DNA of 64,000 bases from Cephalopachus bancanus. Lineage: Eukaryota > Chordata > Mammalia > Primates > Tarsiidae. The notes beneath the pieces are model-generated. The model searched no databases. It had not been told where the DNA came from and saw only the letters and a program-made list of their open reading frames with translations. This document shows positions 45,186-57,455 of this stretch, piece by piece. The stretch lies in contig JAPVLO010000056.1 in NCBI GenBank assembly GCA_027257055.1, forward strand, positions 1,116,001 through 1,180,000, in the 5' to 3' direction. The first letter of the stretch is position 1; each line of letters starts with the position of its first letter. The translations under genes and the position numbers were made by a program.

Positions 45186-47190
45186 GAACTGGAATCAGTA
45201 CTGTAGAGCAGTATATCATAGACGTGTTTGATCTGGGCTGGTGGGAGGTGCTGGAGGACGTGACAACTAAACAGAGATGAGTAGGCATGAGTTGGGCAAA
45301 GCAAGTCAGAGGGCAGGCAGGGGAATGACCTGCCAGAGTTAAGAGACTTGGCTTCTGTGCAGTGGCTGAGGGAATGCTCTGTGTGGTGTTCTCTTTCTTC
45401 CCCTTCACCCCATCAATACCCTCTTCTCAACTACTTTATTTATTCATATTATTATTTTTTATGTTCATTTGGTTTCTTTTTTATTTTAAAGATGTGGGAT
45501 ACAATTCAGGATTAGGTATACAAGTATTCATTGTATAGGTAGAGTTTGGACCTCCTTTGGTCCCCACTTCGCCTGGTTTGAGAACATGTACCCTTATTGA
45601 TGTTACGTGACCCCTCCCTCCCCTGGCAGTGTTCTGCTACTGCCAATCCCTTTCTTAAAGTATTATGGTAAATGTTCAGGGTTCACTTATGAGTGAGAAC
45701 ATGTGGTATTCAGTTCTTTGTTTCTGGGCTAGATCACAGAGTATTATAGACTCTAAATCCATTCAAGTTGCTACAAAGTCCATAATTTTGACCTTCTTTA
45801 TGGTTGCATAATATTCCATCAAGTATATATACCACATTTAAAAAAAATTGAGTCCAGTTTTGATGGACAATATGATTGACTCCATGTTTTTCCTATTGTG
45901 AATAGTGCTGCAATAAACGTGTGTGCAGATACCTTTCTTGTAGAGTGATTTAAGTTCCTCTGGGTATATTCCCAGTAGGGGGATTGCTGGGTCATATGGA
46001 AAATCAATTTCCAGTTCTTTTAGAAATTGCCACACTGTTTCCACAGAGGTTGAACTTGTTTGCATTCCCACCAGCTGTGTAGAAACGTTCCTATTCTCTG
46101 TATTCTTGCCAGCATCTGTTTGTTTTATTAATGATGGCCGTTCTTACTGGGGTTAGGTGCTATCTCAATGTGGTCTTGATTTGAATTTCTCTGTTGATTA
46201 GTGAGGCTGAGCATTTTTTATGTGTCTGTTGGCTGCCTGTATATCTTCTTTTAAGAAGTGTCTACTAATGTCTTTTGCCCACTTTTTAATGAGGCTGTTC
46301 ATTTTTTTCCTTTCGGCACATTTGAGTTCCTTGTAGATCCTGGATGTTAGGCCTTGGTCAGATATACAGTTAGCAATTTTTTTTCCCCATTCTGTGGGCT
46401 GTCTCCCCACTCTCTTGATGGTTTCTTTTGCTTTGGAGACAATAATTTCCAGTTTAGTGAGGTCCTACTTGTCTATCTTATCTCTTATGGCATGGACACC
46501 TGAGGTTTTGATCAGTAATTGGATGTCTACTCCAATTTCCGTAAGTGTATCTCCTGTGTTTTCTAAGACTCTTATAGTTTGAGGTTTTATGTTTAGGTCT
46601 TTGATCCCTTTAGAGTTAATTTTTGTGTATGGTGATAGGTAGGGATCCCATTTCAATCTTCTGCATGTGGTCAGCCAATTTTCCCAGCACCATTTACTGA
46701 ATAGGTTCTCCTCTCCCCAGTGGTTGTTGTTGGAGGATTTGTTGAAGATGAGTTGGTTGAGAAATTGAGGCTTTGCTTCCAAAATCTCTATGCTGTTCCA
46801 TTGGTCTATATGCCTGTTCTAGTACCAATACCAGGCTGTTTTGATTATTGTAACCTTATAGTAAAGTTTAAAAGAAGTGTGATATCTCCTGCTTTGTTTT
46901 TTTGTTGAGGATTTTTTTGGCTATTTATTGTCTTTTATGTTTCCATATGAATTTTTGTATTGTTGTTTCCAGGTCTGAGTAGAATGAGGTTGGTAATTTA
47001 ATCGGTATAGCATTGAATCTGTAGATTGCCTTTGGTAGGATGGACATCTAATCAATGTTGATTCTTTCTATCCACGAGCATGGAATATTTTTCCATTTGC
47101 TTGTGTCTTCTTGGATTTTTTTTGAGCAGTGTTTTGTAGTTTTCATTGTATAGGTTTCTCTCTTCTCTGGTTAGGAAGATGCCGAGGTAT

Positions 47191-47198
<8 letters not shown>

Positions 47199-47234
<36 letters not shown>
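47199..47234. repeat. (GT)n microsatellite in L1 ORF2
   Basis: About 18 GT units. Confidence 0.97.
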
Positions 47235-47235
<1 letters not shown>

Positions 47236-49522
47236 TATTGTGAATGGGATTGTGCTTTTTATTTGTTTGCTTGCCTATTTATTGTTGATGTATAAGAATG
47301 TGACTGTCTTTTGCACATTTATTTTGTACACTGAGACTTTGCCAAAGTCCTTTATCAGTGCAAGGAGGTTTCTGACAGATCAGATTCTCTTAGATTTTTG
47401 AGGTATAGGATCATATTGTCAAAAGATATATGCAAAGAGGGTAACTTAACTTCCTCTTTTCCGATTTGGATACCCCTGATTTCCTTCTCTTAACTATTTG
47501 CTCTAGCTAGGACTTCCAACACAATGTTAAACAGGAGGGGTGAGAGTGAGTAGTCCTGTCTTTTTCTGGTTTTCAGGGGAAATGCTTCCAGTTTCTGTCC
47601 ATTTAGCAATATGCTGGCTGTAGGTTTACTGTAGATGGTGCTTACCATTTTGAGTTATGTTCTGTGAAGGTGTTCAAGGGTTTTTATCAAGAAGGAATGC
47701 TGGATTTTATGAAAAGCTTTTTCTGTATCTAAAGATATAGTCATGTAGTTCTTGTTTTTACATCTATTGATGTATTTAATTACATTTATGGTCTTGCAGA
47801 GATATTGAACTAGCTCTGCATCCCAGGGATGAAGCCTACTTGGTCATGATGGATGATTTTTGAGATGTGTTGATTTGCTTGACTCTTGTTGAGAATTTTT
47901 GCATCTGTGTTCATCAGGGATATTTGCCTGTAGTTTTCTTTTTTGTTGTTGTTGAATCTTTACCTGGTTTGGGTATCAGTGTGGTGTTAGCTTCGTAAAA
48001 TGATTTGGGAAGAGTATCATCTTTCTCAATTGCCAGAATACTTTCAATAGGATTGGTATCAGCTCCTCTTTGCATGCTTTGCAGAGTTCCACTGGAAAAC
48101 CGTCTGGTCCAGGGCTTTCTTTTATAAGTAGTTTTCTTATGATGGAGTCAATTTCCTGAGTTGTTATTGGTCTATTTAATGTCTTAATGTGTTTTTGTTT
48201 CAACCATGAGAGGTTGTGTGATGTCAGAGAGTCCTTGTTTCATTTAGGTTATCAAGTTTGTTTCTATACAGGTGAGCATAGTAGTCTCTGATAATCTTTT
48301 ATATTTTTTTAGGACCAGTTGTGATTTGATCTTTTCTGTTTCTGATTGTGTTTATTTGGGCTTTCCTCTCTTTTTCTTGGTCATTCTGGCTATGGGTCAA
48401 TCAATCTTGTTTATTCTTTCAAAGAACCAGCTTTTGGTTTTGTTGATTTTTTTCTATGATATTTTTGTCTTCTATGTCCTGTATTTGGACTTTTATTTTG
48501 GTGATCTGAATTCTGCTAAAGTTAGAGTTTTGGTGGTCTTACCTTGCCACCTCCCTTAGATGATTTGTTAGACTGTTAACTTGTGGACTTTTCCATTTTC
48601 TTGAAGTGTGTTTGTAGATATATAAATTCCCCTCTTAGAACTGTTTTCATGGCATCCCAGAGGTTTTGGTAAGATGGTTCTTCATTTTCATTTGTTTCCA
48701 GGGAAATTTTAATTTCTGTTTTGCTTTCTGTGTTCTGTGTTGATCCAGGAGTCACTCAGCATCATGCAGTTTAGTGTTCATTTCTTTGTGGGTTTTGTGG
48801 GAATTTTGTTGGTATTGATATTTATTGTTCTTCCATTGTGGTCTGAGAAGGTGCATGGCAGTATTTTGAGCTTATGAACTTTGTTTATGCTTGATTATGA
48901 CCAATGATGTGATCAATCTTGGAGTACATTCTATGTGGTGATGAGTAGAATGTGTATTCTGTGGATATTGGGTGGAATGTTCTGTAGGTATCTATTAAGT
49001 ATATTTGGTCAAGCATCAAGTTCAGGTTCTGAATCTCTTTGTTAATTTTTTGCCTCAATGATCTATCTAAGGTTGTTAGTGAGGTATTTACGTCCCTATG
49101 ATAGTGTTAGAGTCAATGTCTTTTTTTAGTTTACTTAGTAGTTGGTTTATAAATGCTGGTGCTCCTGTACTGGGTGCATATATGTTTAGAATGGACCTTT
49201 CTTGTTGCTAGATTGAACATTTTATCATTATGTAGTATCCTTCTGTATCTTTTAAAAATTTTGATAACTTAAAGGTTGCTTTGTCTGATATTAAGATCAT
49301 GATTCCTGCCTTCTTTTGTGATCCATTTGCCTGGAAATTCATTTTTCATCCTCTAACTTTGAGTTTGTGTGCATTACTTGTGGTGAGATGAGTTTCCTGG
49401 ATGCAACCAATTATTGGGTCATGTTTTTGTTTTTTTTTTTTAATTCAGTGTGCCATTCTGTGTCTTTTCAGTGGTGCATTTAATCCATTCATGTTCAGGA
49501 TGATTATTGAAATATGAATGTT

Positions 49523-49812
49523 AGCCGGGCTCGGTGGCTCAGCCTGTAATCCCGCGCCTTTGGGAGGCTGAGGTGAGTGAATTGCCTGAGCCCGCAGGTT
49601 CGAGACCCACCTGGGCAGCGAGACCTCATCTCTACAATAAATCAAAAAATCAGCCGGGCGTGGTGGTGCATGCCTGTAATTCCGGCTACTCGGAAGGCTG
49701 AGGTGGAAAGATCGCCGGAGCCCAGCAGGCCGAGGCTGTGGTGGCCGGGAGCGGCCACTGCACTCCAGTCTGGGCGACAGAGTGAGACTCCAACTCAAAA
49801 AAAAAAAAAAAA
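49523..49812 (+). mobile_element. Young Alu inside L1 ORF2, perfect 14-bp target duplication
   Basis: AGCCGGGCTCGGTGGCTCAG start, GCGCCTTTGGGAGGCTGAGG, CCTGGGCAGCGAGACCTC (5-nt deletion), ATAAATCAAAAAATCAGCCG, GAGCGGCCACTGCACTCC, ACTCCAACTC and a pure A15 tail. GAAATATGAATGTT at 49509-49522 and 49813-49826 is identical. Confidence 0.98.
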
Positions 49813-49997
49813 GAAATATGAATGTTTAACCCATCATGAGGTTCTTATAAAATTTATTCTTGTCTGTTTGTTTTCTTTTATCTTTTGAGTTGATGTATGA
49901 GTGTGTGTTCATGTTTGCAGTCATGATGTACTCTCTGTTGATCCTGTGTTCACCTGTTCTCTTGGGAAGCATGTGGTCATTCCATTTTTTCTTTCTT

Positions 49998-50870
49998 CTA
50001 TGCTAATACCTTTTTAAGCATCTCTAGCAAAGCTTGTTTGGAAGCTGCATGATCTCTTAGGGATTGAATGTCTGGGAAGGATTCTAATTTTTCATCACTG
50101 ATGAAGCTGAGTTTGTCTGGGTAGGAAATTCTTGGTTGAAATTTTTTATCTTTGGGGACTTTGAAAATTGAACTCCAGTTCCTTCTAGCTTGTAGTATTT
50201 CTGCCAATTAGGTGTGCTGCTGTTCTGATTGTTCTACCCCGGTAGGTAGTCTGATCTTTCTCTCTTGCTGACTTTAGAATTTTTTCTTTTGTACTTACTT
50301 TGTGTAGGCAAATTACTATGTGTCTAGGGGTTGGCCTTCTCATTTAATGTCTTGTGTGTTTTGATGGTCACATCTCTGGTAAAAATGGGGAAAATTTTCT
50401 CGGATAACCTCCTTGCATTCTTGCTCTACAGTGTTCTCTGCTTCCCTTTCTTCTTCTGGGATAACAATCAGGCATAGGTTCAGTCTCTTCATATAATCAC
50501 ACATCTCTTGGAGTCTTTGTTCTTTCTTTTTGAGTTTTCTATGTTTTTTGCAGATTTGATTAGGTCCATGTGTTTTGGTCTTCAAGCTCTGAGATTCTTT
50601 ATTCTGTTTGATTAATTCTGCTTCCCATGCTTGTCATCTTATTATTTATTTCCTGGATGAAGTTTTTTTTATGGCCATAATCTCTGTTACAAGTTATTTC
50701 GGTGTTGCATCTTGTCTTTCTTGGGTCTTATTCATTCTTTTCATCCATTCTTAATCCCTAGTGTATTCTGGGGCCAGTCGTTGGTGACTGTTTGGGCTCT
50801 GAGGTGTGATTTTTCAGACATTGTCTCTTTGGCATACTGGGAATTACCTATGGTCTTCCATTGACATTGA
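49998..50870 (-). pseudogene. L1 ORF1 relic (RNA-binding chaperone)
   Basis: Two frames show the L1 ORF1p layout: MCDYMKRLNLCLIVIPEEE (RRM start, 50585-50340) and FQPRISYPDKLSFISDEK near the C-terminal domain (50207-49998). The coiled coil lies upstream, near 50860-50590, with no long frame. At least one frameshift separates the two parts. Confidence 0.88.
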
Positions 50871-51039
50871 TTTTTCCACATTTTTGACAGATCTCTTTCT
50901 TTTCTCTTAGTTTCAGTATTCAGTGGCAGTGAGAGGGGCTCTGACTTCTGATGTTTGCTTGGTCCTCTATTCTTTCTTGATCAGGGCTCTGAATTTGTTC
51001 TGTTTTGAAATAGGGCTGGAGGTAGGAAGCTTAGATGTC

Positions 51040-51235
51040 TCTTGTAGTTTTGAGAGTCAAATAAGGTGGAGGATGGGGAACTAGGATTCAGAAACTACTT
51101 GCAAATCACAATGTTCACTGACTGGGGTATGGGTTCCCTGAGACTCACTCCCACCACCACTCTGTATGATGATTCAATGGGTACATGTGTGTACCTCTTG
51201 AGTCCAAGATAGAGTAACAACCATGAAGAAAACAG
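51040..51235 (+). mobile_element. Opposite-strand older L1 3' end nested in the L1 5' region
   Basis: GGTGGAGGATGGGGAACTAGG, ATTCAGAAACTACTTGCAAATC, CACAATGTTCACTGACTGGGG, CCTGAGACTCACTCCCACCACCA, GATTCAATGGGTACATGTGTGTACC: block by block this matches the L1 end at 8820-8965 on the plus strand, whereas the surrounding L1 is on minus. Confidence 0.8.
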
Positions 51236-51720
51236 AGGAAAGTAGAATGAAATAGGAAAGACAAAAAAAATAATAAAATAAAAAGGCAAACAAACAAAAA
51301 TTCCACAGGACAACAAGAGAAGAAACCAAAGCAAAAAAACAATAAAACACACAAATACAAAATGAAACAAACAGGAAAAACAAAATAATCCCCCCCCCCA
51401 AAAAAAAACAGGAAAAGTGAACACACACACACACCCTGCTCAACACAAAATAAAAGGAGAAGAAAAAAAAAAATGAAAAAGGGTAGAGGAATATATATTG
51501 AACACTCACACATATAGTCACTCACACATTACACTATAAAACAAAAACAAAGCGAAAGGTGAACACTAAATCATTCACATATACACATAAACAGAAAACA
51601 AAAAAGAAAGAAAAGAGAAAAAAGAAGAAAGAAAAAGAGAAAGGGGGAATGTAAATTGAACCCTCACACATACATTCACACACAAAGAATAAAGAAAGAA
51701 AAATTAAAAAAAAAAAATTC
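51236..51720 (+). repeat. A-rich low-complexity tract with recurring CACACA blocks
   Basis: About 485 bp of A/AAAAC/GAAA-rich sequence following the nested L1 3' end, likely an overgrown poly-A tail. GTGAACAC/TTGAACAC-type CACACA blocks recur at about 51418, 51498, 51559 and 51656, giving a loose tandem pattern of 60-100 bp. Confidence 0.8.
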
Positions 51721-52758
51721 TGGGCACTAAATGCCCTCTTGTGGCAGGTTTTGTAATTATTCCTCTCAGCTGCTCACAGGTAAGCCCCTCTACTGTCTCC
51801 TTCAGAGTTGTGGCCTCATTCACAAACTCCCCAGTGCCCAGTCCAGGGAAGAAAGAGGGGGTGATAGGGGTGGGTGGGGCTTCCCCCCAACTCTTGTATG
51901 GCCAGGGGAATCCTTGTGGGGAGTGGAGAACTGTGGGATTGTCTCCTCCCCAGGTACTGGCAGGTGGTGCCCCAGTCAGGCTTATCCTGGAGTAGACTCC
52001 TCCTATTGCAACTGATGTCCAGGCCCTGCCTGGGTTCGTCTCTTTCAGTCATGCTCCAGCTGTGTGGATCTGTTGTTCAGAGGATTGTTGGCAAGGAAGG
52101 GGTTGGGTCAGCTTCGGACTCACTGCTGATCTCTTTGGGTGTCTTCCTCATCCTTTTCTAGTGGCACTCTTTGTCCCGTGGCTGAATCCAGGTAGGGTGT
52201 GGGGCTCTTGAGACTCAGCACTCATCCTGTCCCTCCAAAGTTTGTGTTTTCAAGATAGTCCCTCTGAGTCACAATCAGCCCCTGAGTAGTTAACCTGCCA
52301 AGTCACAGAAATTGGGTCTGTTGCTCCATGGTGAGCAAGTCAGACCACTTCCCTGCCCAGTTTTCAAGATGGTGGCAGGGTTCCTCTTTCATCTTCTCCA
52401 GTGGGTCTCTGCCTCTGGTTCCCTTGCTGGGCTCCCTCTGCAGTTCTTGCTGTTAATGTCCAACCAGGAGCTACAGCGGTGAGCCAGAGCCTGGAGCTGA
52501 CAGCTTCTTCCTGGAAAAGGGTTTTGCTTTTAAAAAATGGTGCTCAGCTTCTGTGCTCAGGGAAGCACTAGGGACCAAGCGGAGCAGCTGTGGCACCAGC
52601 CACTTCACCAGGAGAGCACTGGCCACTTGCTCCTGAGTCCCCACTCAGTCAGTCACTCACCCGTCCACTTACTCAAAGACACGTGCAAAATTGTCCATAT
52701 ATACACTCACTCACTCACACAAGGACTCACATAGTCTGACTGGATCTGCTGCCATTTT
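51721..52758 (-). other. 5' region (promoter side) of the L1
   Basis: GC-rich compared with the neighbours. The end CCATTTTCCCTTTC is typical of the start of primate L1s (a YY1-type AAAATGGC site on minus at about 52752-52758). TCACTCACTCACACAAGG near 52700 and ACTCAGTCAGTCACTCACCC near 52645 are CACT-type repeats. Plus frames (51731-52015, 51874-52161) are antisense. Confidence 0.7.
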
Positions 52759-52772
52759 CCCTTTCTCATCTA

Positions 52773-53056
<284 letters not shown>

Positions 53057-53239
53057 TGATTATATCTAAATAGTTTTGTGCAAGGCACTATCCTAGGCAC
53101 TGCAAATACTTTACTAATTTTGTTCCAAAGTCCAGTCTCTGTCATAGACTATGATTGCTGAAATTTCTACTTTGTCATACTTATTTGCTTACTTTCTGGT
53201 AGAAATGCTAATTAACATAAAATCATCCAAAAGATTTTC

Positions 53240-53525
53240 TTTTTTTTTTTTGAGTTGGAGTCTCACTCTGTCACCCAGACTGGAGTGCAGTGGCCGCTCC
53301 CGGCCACTGCAGCCTCGACCTGCTGGGTTCCGGCGATCCTTCTGCCTCAGCCTTCCGAGTAGCCGGAATTACAGGCACGCGCTACCACGCCCGGCTCATT
53401 TTTTGATTTACTGTAGAGATGAGGTCTCACCTGCCCAGGAGGGTCTCGAACCCACGGGCTCAGGCAATCCACTCACCTCAGCCTCCCAAAGGCGCGGGAT
53501 TGCAGGCTGAGCCACCGAGCCCAGC
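53240..53525 (-). mobile_element. Young Alu, exact 14-bp target duplication
   Basis: T-run, GAGTTGGAGTCTCACTCTGT, GGCCGCTCCCGGCCACTGCAG, GGTCTCACCTGCCCAGGAGGG, GGTCTCGAACCCACGGGCTC, GCGCGGGATTGCAGGCTGAG, CACCGAGCCCAGC. TCCAAAAGATTTTC at 53226-53239 and 53526-53539. Confidence 0.98.
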
Positions 53526-53539
53526 TCCAAAAGATTTTC

Positions 53540-54924
53540 ATATCTTCCAGATCTGTAACAAAAAAAAAAAAGGAGAAACTCCCTGACTAATTGAACTTGA
53601 AATAAATGTTTTTACATTTTAGATTGGTTGCTAGAGATGTCAGTGATCAACAAAATGATATACAGAATGCTCCCATTATGTTCCTTTCACTCATTTTGCT
53701 ATATGGGATTAAACTAACTGGAAAATATAAACAACTGGACCTTTGACAGGAGGCACCTGGATATCTTGGCCCCATTTTAGATCACTGGATGCTTCAATAG
53801 TGAGAGTGTTAACAAGATTAAACAAATGTTTCTGCTAAATCAGCTGTAGTCAAAATCATATTGCTTTTGGTCAAAGACATCACAAGCATACAGAGCAAAG
53901 GGCAGATATTTTGTATTTAAATAATAAGGTTGAAACAATCACATTCAAAGAGTTGTATTAACCTTGCTTAAGGAATTAGGTCCAAAAAAACAATCCACCC
54001 ATTTTATTGTTATTTTTAACATAATGCTAAGAATAGTTTTGGGTCTCATTTTAGGAGAAATTGATATAAAGGATGTACATATCAATATTTATATATCAAA
54101 TGTGTACATATCAATATCTGATAATATTCCTGAGATTATACATACTGGTTAAAATCACCGTAAGAAAACTAGTCATAATTCCAAATTCCCAGTAAATTTA
54201 AGGTTAATGTAGTATGATACAAATAAAATTGATATTCCTAGTTGTCCAGTCTTAGAATGTCACATTTAAGAAAAAAATCAGCAATTATTTTCCACATTTT
54301 AGAAGTACTGCAAAGATGCAAAAGGAAGAGATTCTATATGTGACATATTGCCACATGTTCTAAAGTTTTTTTTCCCATTTCTCTCTCACATGTACAGAAG
54401 TTGTTTAGCAATCTATTTTTTCTTGCTCCAGACTGTCTAAATTCTCTCCTAACCTGGACTTCAGCAGCTCACATCTTTCTAATTTACTCTCTGGATATGT
54501 TAATTACTCTTCTGCCACTAAAGACCTGCCCTCTCCAATGTAAAGTTACTATACTGGTTATGTGGTGCATCTCAATTCTCCTCCTTGCTAATTGCCCCAG
54601 TTCTGCAAAATAAAGCGTCCAGGAACCACATTGATAAAGCCTGGATTCTCCTGGAAAGGATACCTAGGTAAGCAAGGGAGAAAGTGTGACTAAAGCAAAG
54701 AGGCTGTGAATATTTATACATTAACTGTCCTTCTGTCAGTCTTACAGGTTCATCTATTCCAGTGTATTGTAAATTCTTTAAGTACAAAGAATGAGCTTCG
54801 ACTGTTCATATAATGGTCCCCAGGCAATTTGATTAATTACTATACTAGGAATAGGGTATACAAATAACCCTGAAGGAAATAAGTTTTTTGAAATTTATTT
54901 GGTCAGTGGAGTCTTCTGATAGCC
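53540..54924. other. Non-coding interval, nothing recognised
   Basis: AT-rich with a TATATCAATATTTATATATC repeat near 54070-54120. AATAAA near 54609 follows a C/T-rich stretch and might mark an LTR or retroelement end, but nothing else supports it. Confidence 0.4.
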
Positions 54925-55025
54925 ATTAACTCAAGAAACAATCACTGAGCACCTAGCATGTGGGCACTGGGGATTCTGAGATAATCAGATAGATAACCCT
55001 TGCCCTTGAGGAGATTTTATTTCAT
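54925..55025. repeat. Ancient L2/MIR3-type repeat fragment
   Basis: TCACTGAGCACCTAGCATGTGGGCACTGGGGATTCTGAG, AACCCTTGCCCTTGAGGAG: same type as 9165 and 45080. Confidence 0.6.
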
Positions 55026-55184
55026 TATGACCCATTAAGACATCACTTTCCTTTGGGACTATAAATGTTAAGAGCCCTTGTTTAATCTCATGCAGTTATG
55101 ACAGCACTCCCAGTTCAAAACAGGGTTGTCTGGGAAGCACTGATCTAGCATCTTTTTCATGATCTAACTTGGCTTTTTATTTTT

Positions 55185-57455
55185 AAATTTTATTTGTTTT
55201 TAAATTTTAGATTCAGGGGGTACATATGCAGGTCTATTACATGATTATATTGCATGATGGTGAGGTTTGGGCTTCTACTGAATCCGTCACCCAAATAGTA
55301 AGCATGGTGCCCAATAGATAGTTTTTCAGTCCTTCCCCTCCTCCTTCCCTTCCCCACTTAGGAGTCCAGTGTCTATTTTCCCCATCTTTATGTCCGTGTG
55401 TACCAAGTGTTTAAGTGAGAACATGCAGTGTTTGGTTTTCTGTTTTTGTGTTAATTCACTTAGAATAATGACCTCCAGCCGCCTCTATGTTGCTGCAAAG
55501 GACATGATTTTGTTCTTTTTATGGCTACATAGTATTTCATGGTGTATATGTATCACATAAAAAAAAAAAATCCAATCCACCATTAATGGGCACCTAGGTC
55601 CATTCCATGTTTTTGCTATTGTGAATAGTGCTGTTATAAACATACAAGTACAGGTGTTATTGTTGTTGTTGTTGTTTTTTGTAGAATAATTTATACTCCT
55701 TGAGTATATACCCAGTAGGGATTGCTGGTTTGAATGGTAAATTTATTTGAGAAATCTCCAAACTGAGTTTCATAGGGACTGAACTAGTATACATTCCCAC
55801 CAACTATGTGTGAGCACTCCATTTTCTCCACAATCTCTTTTTGTGTGTGTGTGTGTGTGTGACATATTACTAATAGCTATTCTGACTGGTGTAAGATGGT
55901 ATCTCATTGTGGTTTTGATTTACATTTCTCTGATGATTAGTGATAAGCTTTTTTTCATATACCTGCTGGCCACCTGCATGTTTTCTTTTGAAAAGTGTCT
56001 GCTCATGTCCTTTGCCCACTTTTTTTTTTTTATTTTTATTTTTATTTTTGAGTTGGAGTCTCACTCGGTCGCCCAGACTGGAGTGCAGTGGCCGCTCCCA
56101 GCCACCGCAGCCTCGACCTGCTGGGCTCCTTCCGGCGATCCTTCCGCCTCAGCCTTCCGAGTAGCCGGAATTACAGGCATGCGCTACCATGCCCGGCTGA
56201 TTTTTTGATTTATTGTAGAGATGAGGTCTCGCTGCCCAGGCGGGTCTCGAACCCGCGGGCTCAGGCAATCCACTCACCTCAGCCTCCCAAAGGTGCGGGA
56301 TTACAGGCTGAGCCACCGAGCTTGCCTCTTTGCCCACTTTTTAATGAAGCTATTTATTTTTTCTTGTTGATTCACTTAAGTTTCTTACAGATTCTAAATA
56401 TTAGCCCTTTGTCAAATGCATGGTTTGCAAATATTTTCTCCCATTTTGCAGGCTGTCTAGTTATTCTGTTGATAGTTTCTTTTGCCCCATATAAACTGTT
56501 TAGTTTAGTTAGTCCCACTTGTCAATTGGTATTTTCTTTTGAGAACTTCGTCATATTAGTTAATTTTTTGCTTAGAATGAGAGGAAGGGATCCAGGTTCA
56601 TTCTTCTGCATATGGTCAGTCAGTTTTCCAAGCACCACTTATTTAATAGGGTGCTGCTTCTCCAGTGTTTATTTTTGGCAACTTGGTCAAAGGTCAGTTG
56701 GTTGTAGGTGACTGCTTTATTTCTGAGTTCTCTCTTCTGTTCCTTTGGTCTATACATTTACCTTTTTTCAGTATCATGCTGTGTTGATTACAGTAGCCTT
56801 ATAGTAAAGTTTGAAGTCCTAGAATGTGATATATCTGGCCTTGTTCTTTTTGCTTAGATTTGCTTTTTTCTATTCAGCTTCTTTTTCTGTTTCCATATGA
56901 ATTTAAGTACCAGATGTGTGAAAAATGATGCTGGGAGTTGTATAGTGATTACACTGAATCTGTATATTGCTTTGGGCAGTATGGACATTTTAAGGATATT
57001 GATTCTTCTAATCCATGAGCATAGAATGCTTTTCCATTTGTTCGTGTAATCTTTGATTTATTTCAGTCATGTTTTATAGTTTTTGTGGTAGAGATCTTTT
57101 ACCATCTTGGTTGGATGTATTTCCAAATATTTTCTTTTCTTTTCTTTTTTATTGGTGACTATTGTAAATGGGATTGTGTTCTTGATTTGGTTCTCAGCTT
57201 GAATGTCGTTAGTGTATGGAAACACCACTAATTTTTGAGTTTTGGCTTTGTTTCCTGAGACTTTATTAAGGTGGCTTATCAGGTCTAGAGGTCTTCTGAT
57301 GGAACCTTTAGAGGTTTTTAGATTTAGAACCATATAGTCTGTGAAGAGAGATAATTTGGATTCCTCTTTTCCTATTTGGATACATTTTGTTTCTTTATTT
57401 TGTCTGATTGCTCCTGCTATGACTTCCAGTACTGTGTTAAATAGGAGTGGTGTCT
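55185..57455 (-). mobile_element. 5'-truncated older L1, split by an Alu
   Basis: Left end ATTTTAGATTCAGGGGGTACATATGCAGG is the reversed 3' UTR of an older primate L1. ORF2 C-terminal sequence follows (CCCAGTAGGGATTGCTGG at 55709), continuing to TGACTTCCAGTACTGTGTTAAATAGGAGTGG at 57455, where it stops abruptly. Minus frame 57333-57067 keeps EIHPTKMVKDLYHKN-type ORF2 residues. The plus frame of 207 residues at 56088-56711 is an Alu plus antisense L1 and not a gene. A (TG)n run lies at 55842-55860. Confidence 0.93.
56030..56326 (-). mobile_element. Young Alu inside the L1
   Basis: GAGTTGGAGTCTCACTCGGT, CCGCTCCCAGCCACCGCAG, CTCCTTCCGGCGATCC (4-nt insertion), GAGGTCTCGCTGCCCAGG (5-nt deletion), CTCGAACCCGCGGGCTCAG, GCCACCGAGCTT. 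CTTTGCCCACTTTTT occurs at about 56012-56026 and 56328-56342. Confidence 0.97.

Larger units (their letters stand above)
45800..49870 (-). pseudogene. L1 ORF2 relic (endonuclease, reverse transcriptase)
   Basis: Minus frames carry ORF2 motifs in order from the right: LNMNGLNAPLKRHR of the endonuclease start (about 49530-49445), KESPGPDGFPVELCK of the fingers region (48203-47976), and PLLGIYPEELKS at the C-terminus (46071-45838). The longest uninterrupted piece is about 105 codons. The start is split by an Alu at 49523. A (GT)18 repeat at 47199-47234 also breaks it. Function is lost. Confidence 0.93.
45434..52758 (-). mobile_element. Near-full-length reverse-strand L1 carrying nested insertions
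   Basis: The tail and 3' UTR are on the left: T-rich 45434-45490, then AAGATGTGGGATACAATTCAGG, the reverse of the lineage-specific L1 end. ORF2 runs right to left to about 49870, ORF1 about 50870-49998, then a 5' region to GGATCTGCTGCCATTTT at about 52758, whose reverse complement AAAATGGCAGCAGATCC is a typical L1 start. Subtracting an Alu (290 bp) and an opposite-strand L1 end with its tail (about 690 bp) leaves about 6.3 kb, a normal full-length L1. Both ORFs have many stops. CCCTCTTCTCAACTA (45419-45433) and CCCTTTCTCATCTA (52759-52772) may be its target duplication. Confidence 0.9.

Noticed and set aside
51145..51525. Overlapping minus frames of 111-126 residues rich in Phe/Leu resembling membrane proteins
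   Set aside because: They are translations of the A-rich tract in reverse (poly-T gives Phe), open in three frames at once.
56088..56711. 207-residue plus-strand open frame, longest in the window
   Set aside because: It reads antisense through an Alu ([21 protein letters not shown] Alu peptide) and continues antisense in an L1. No gene.
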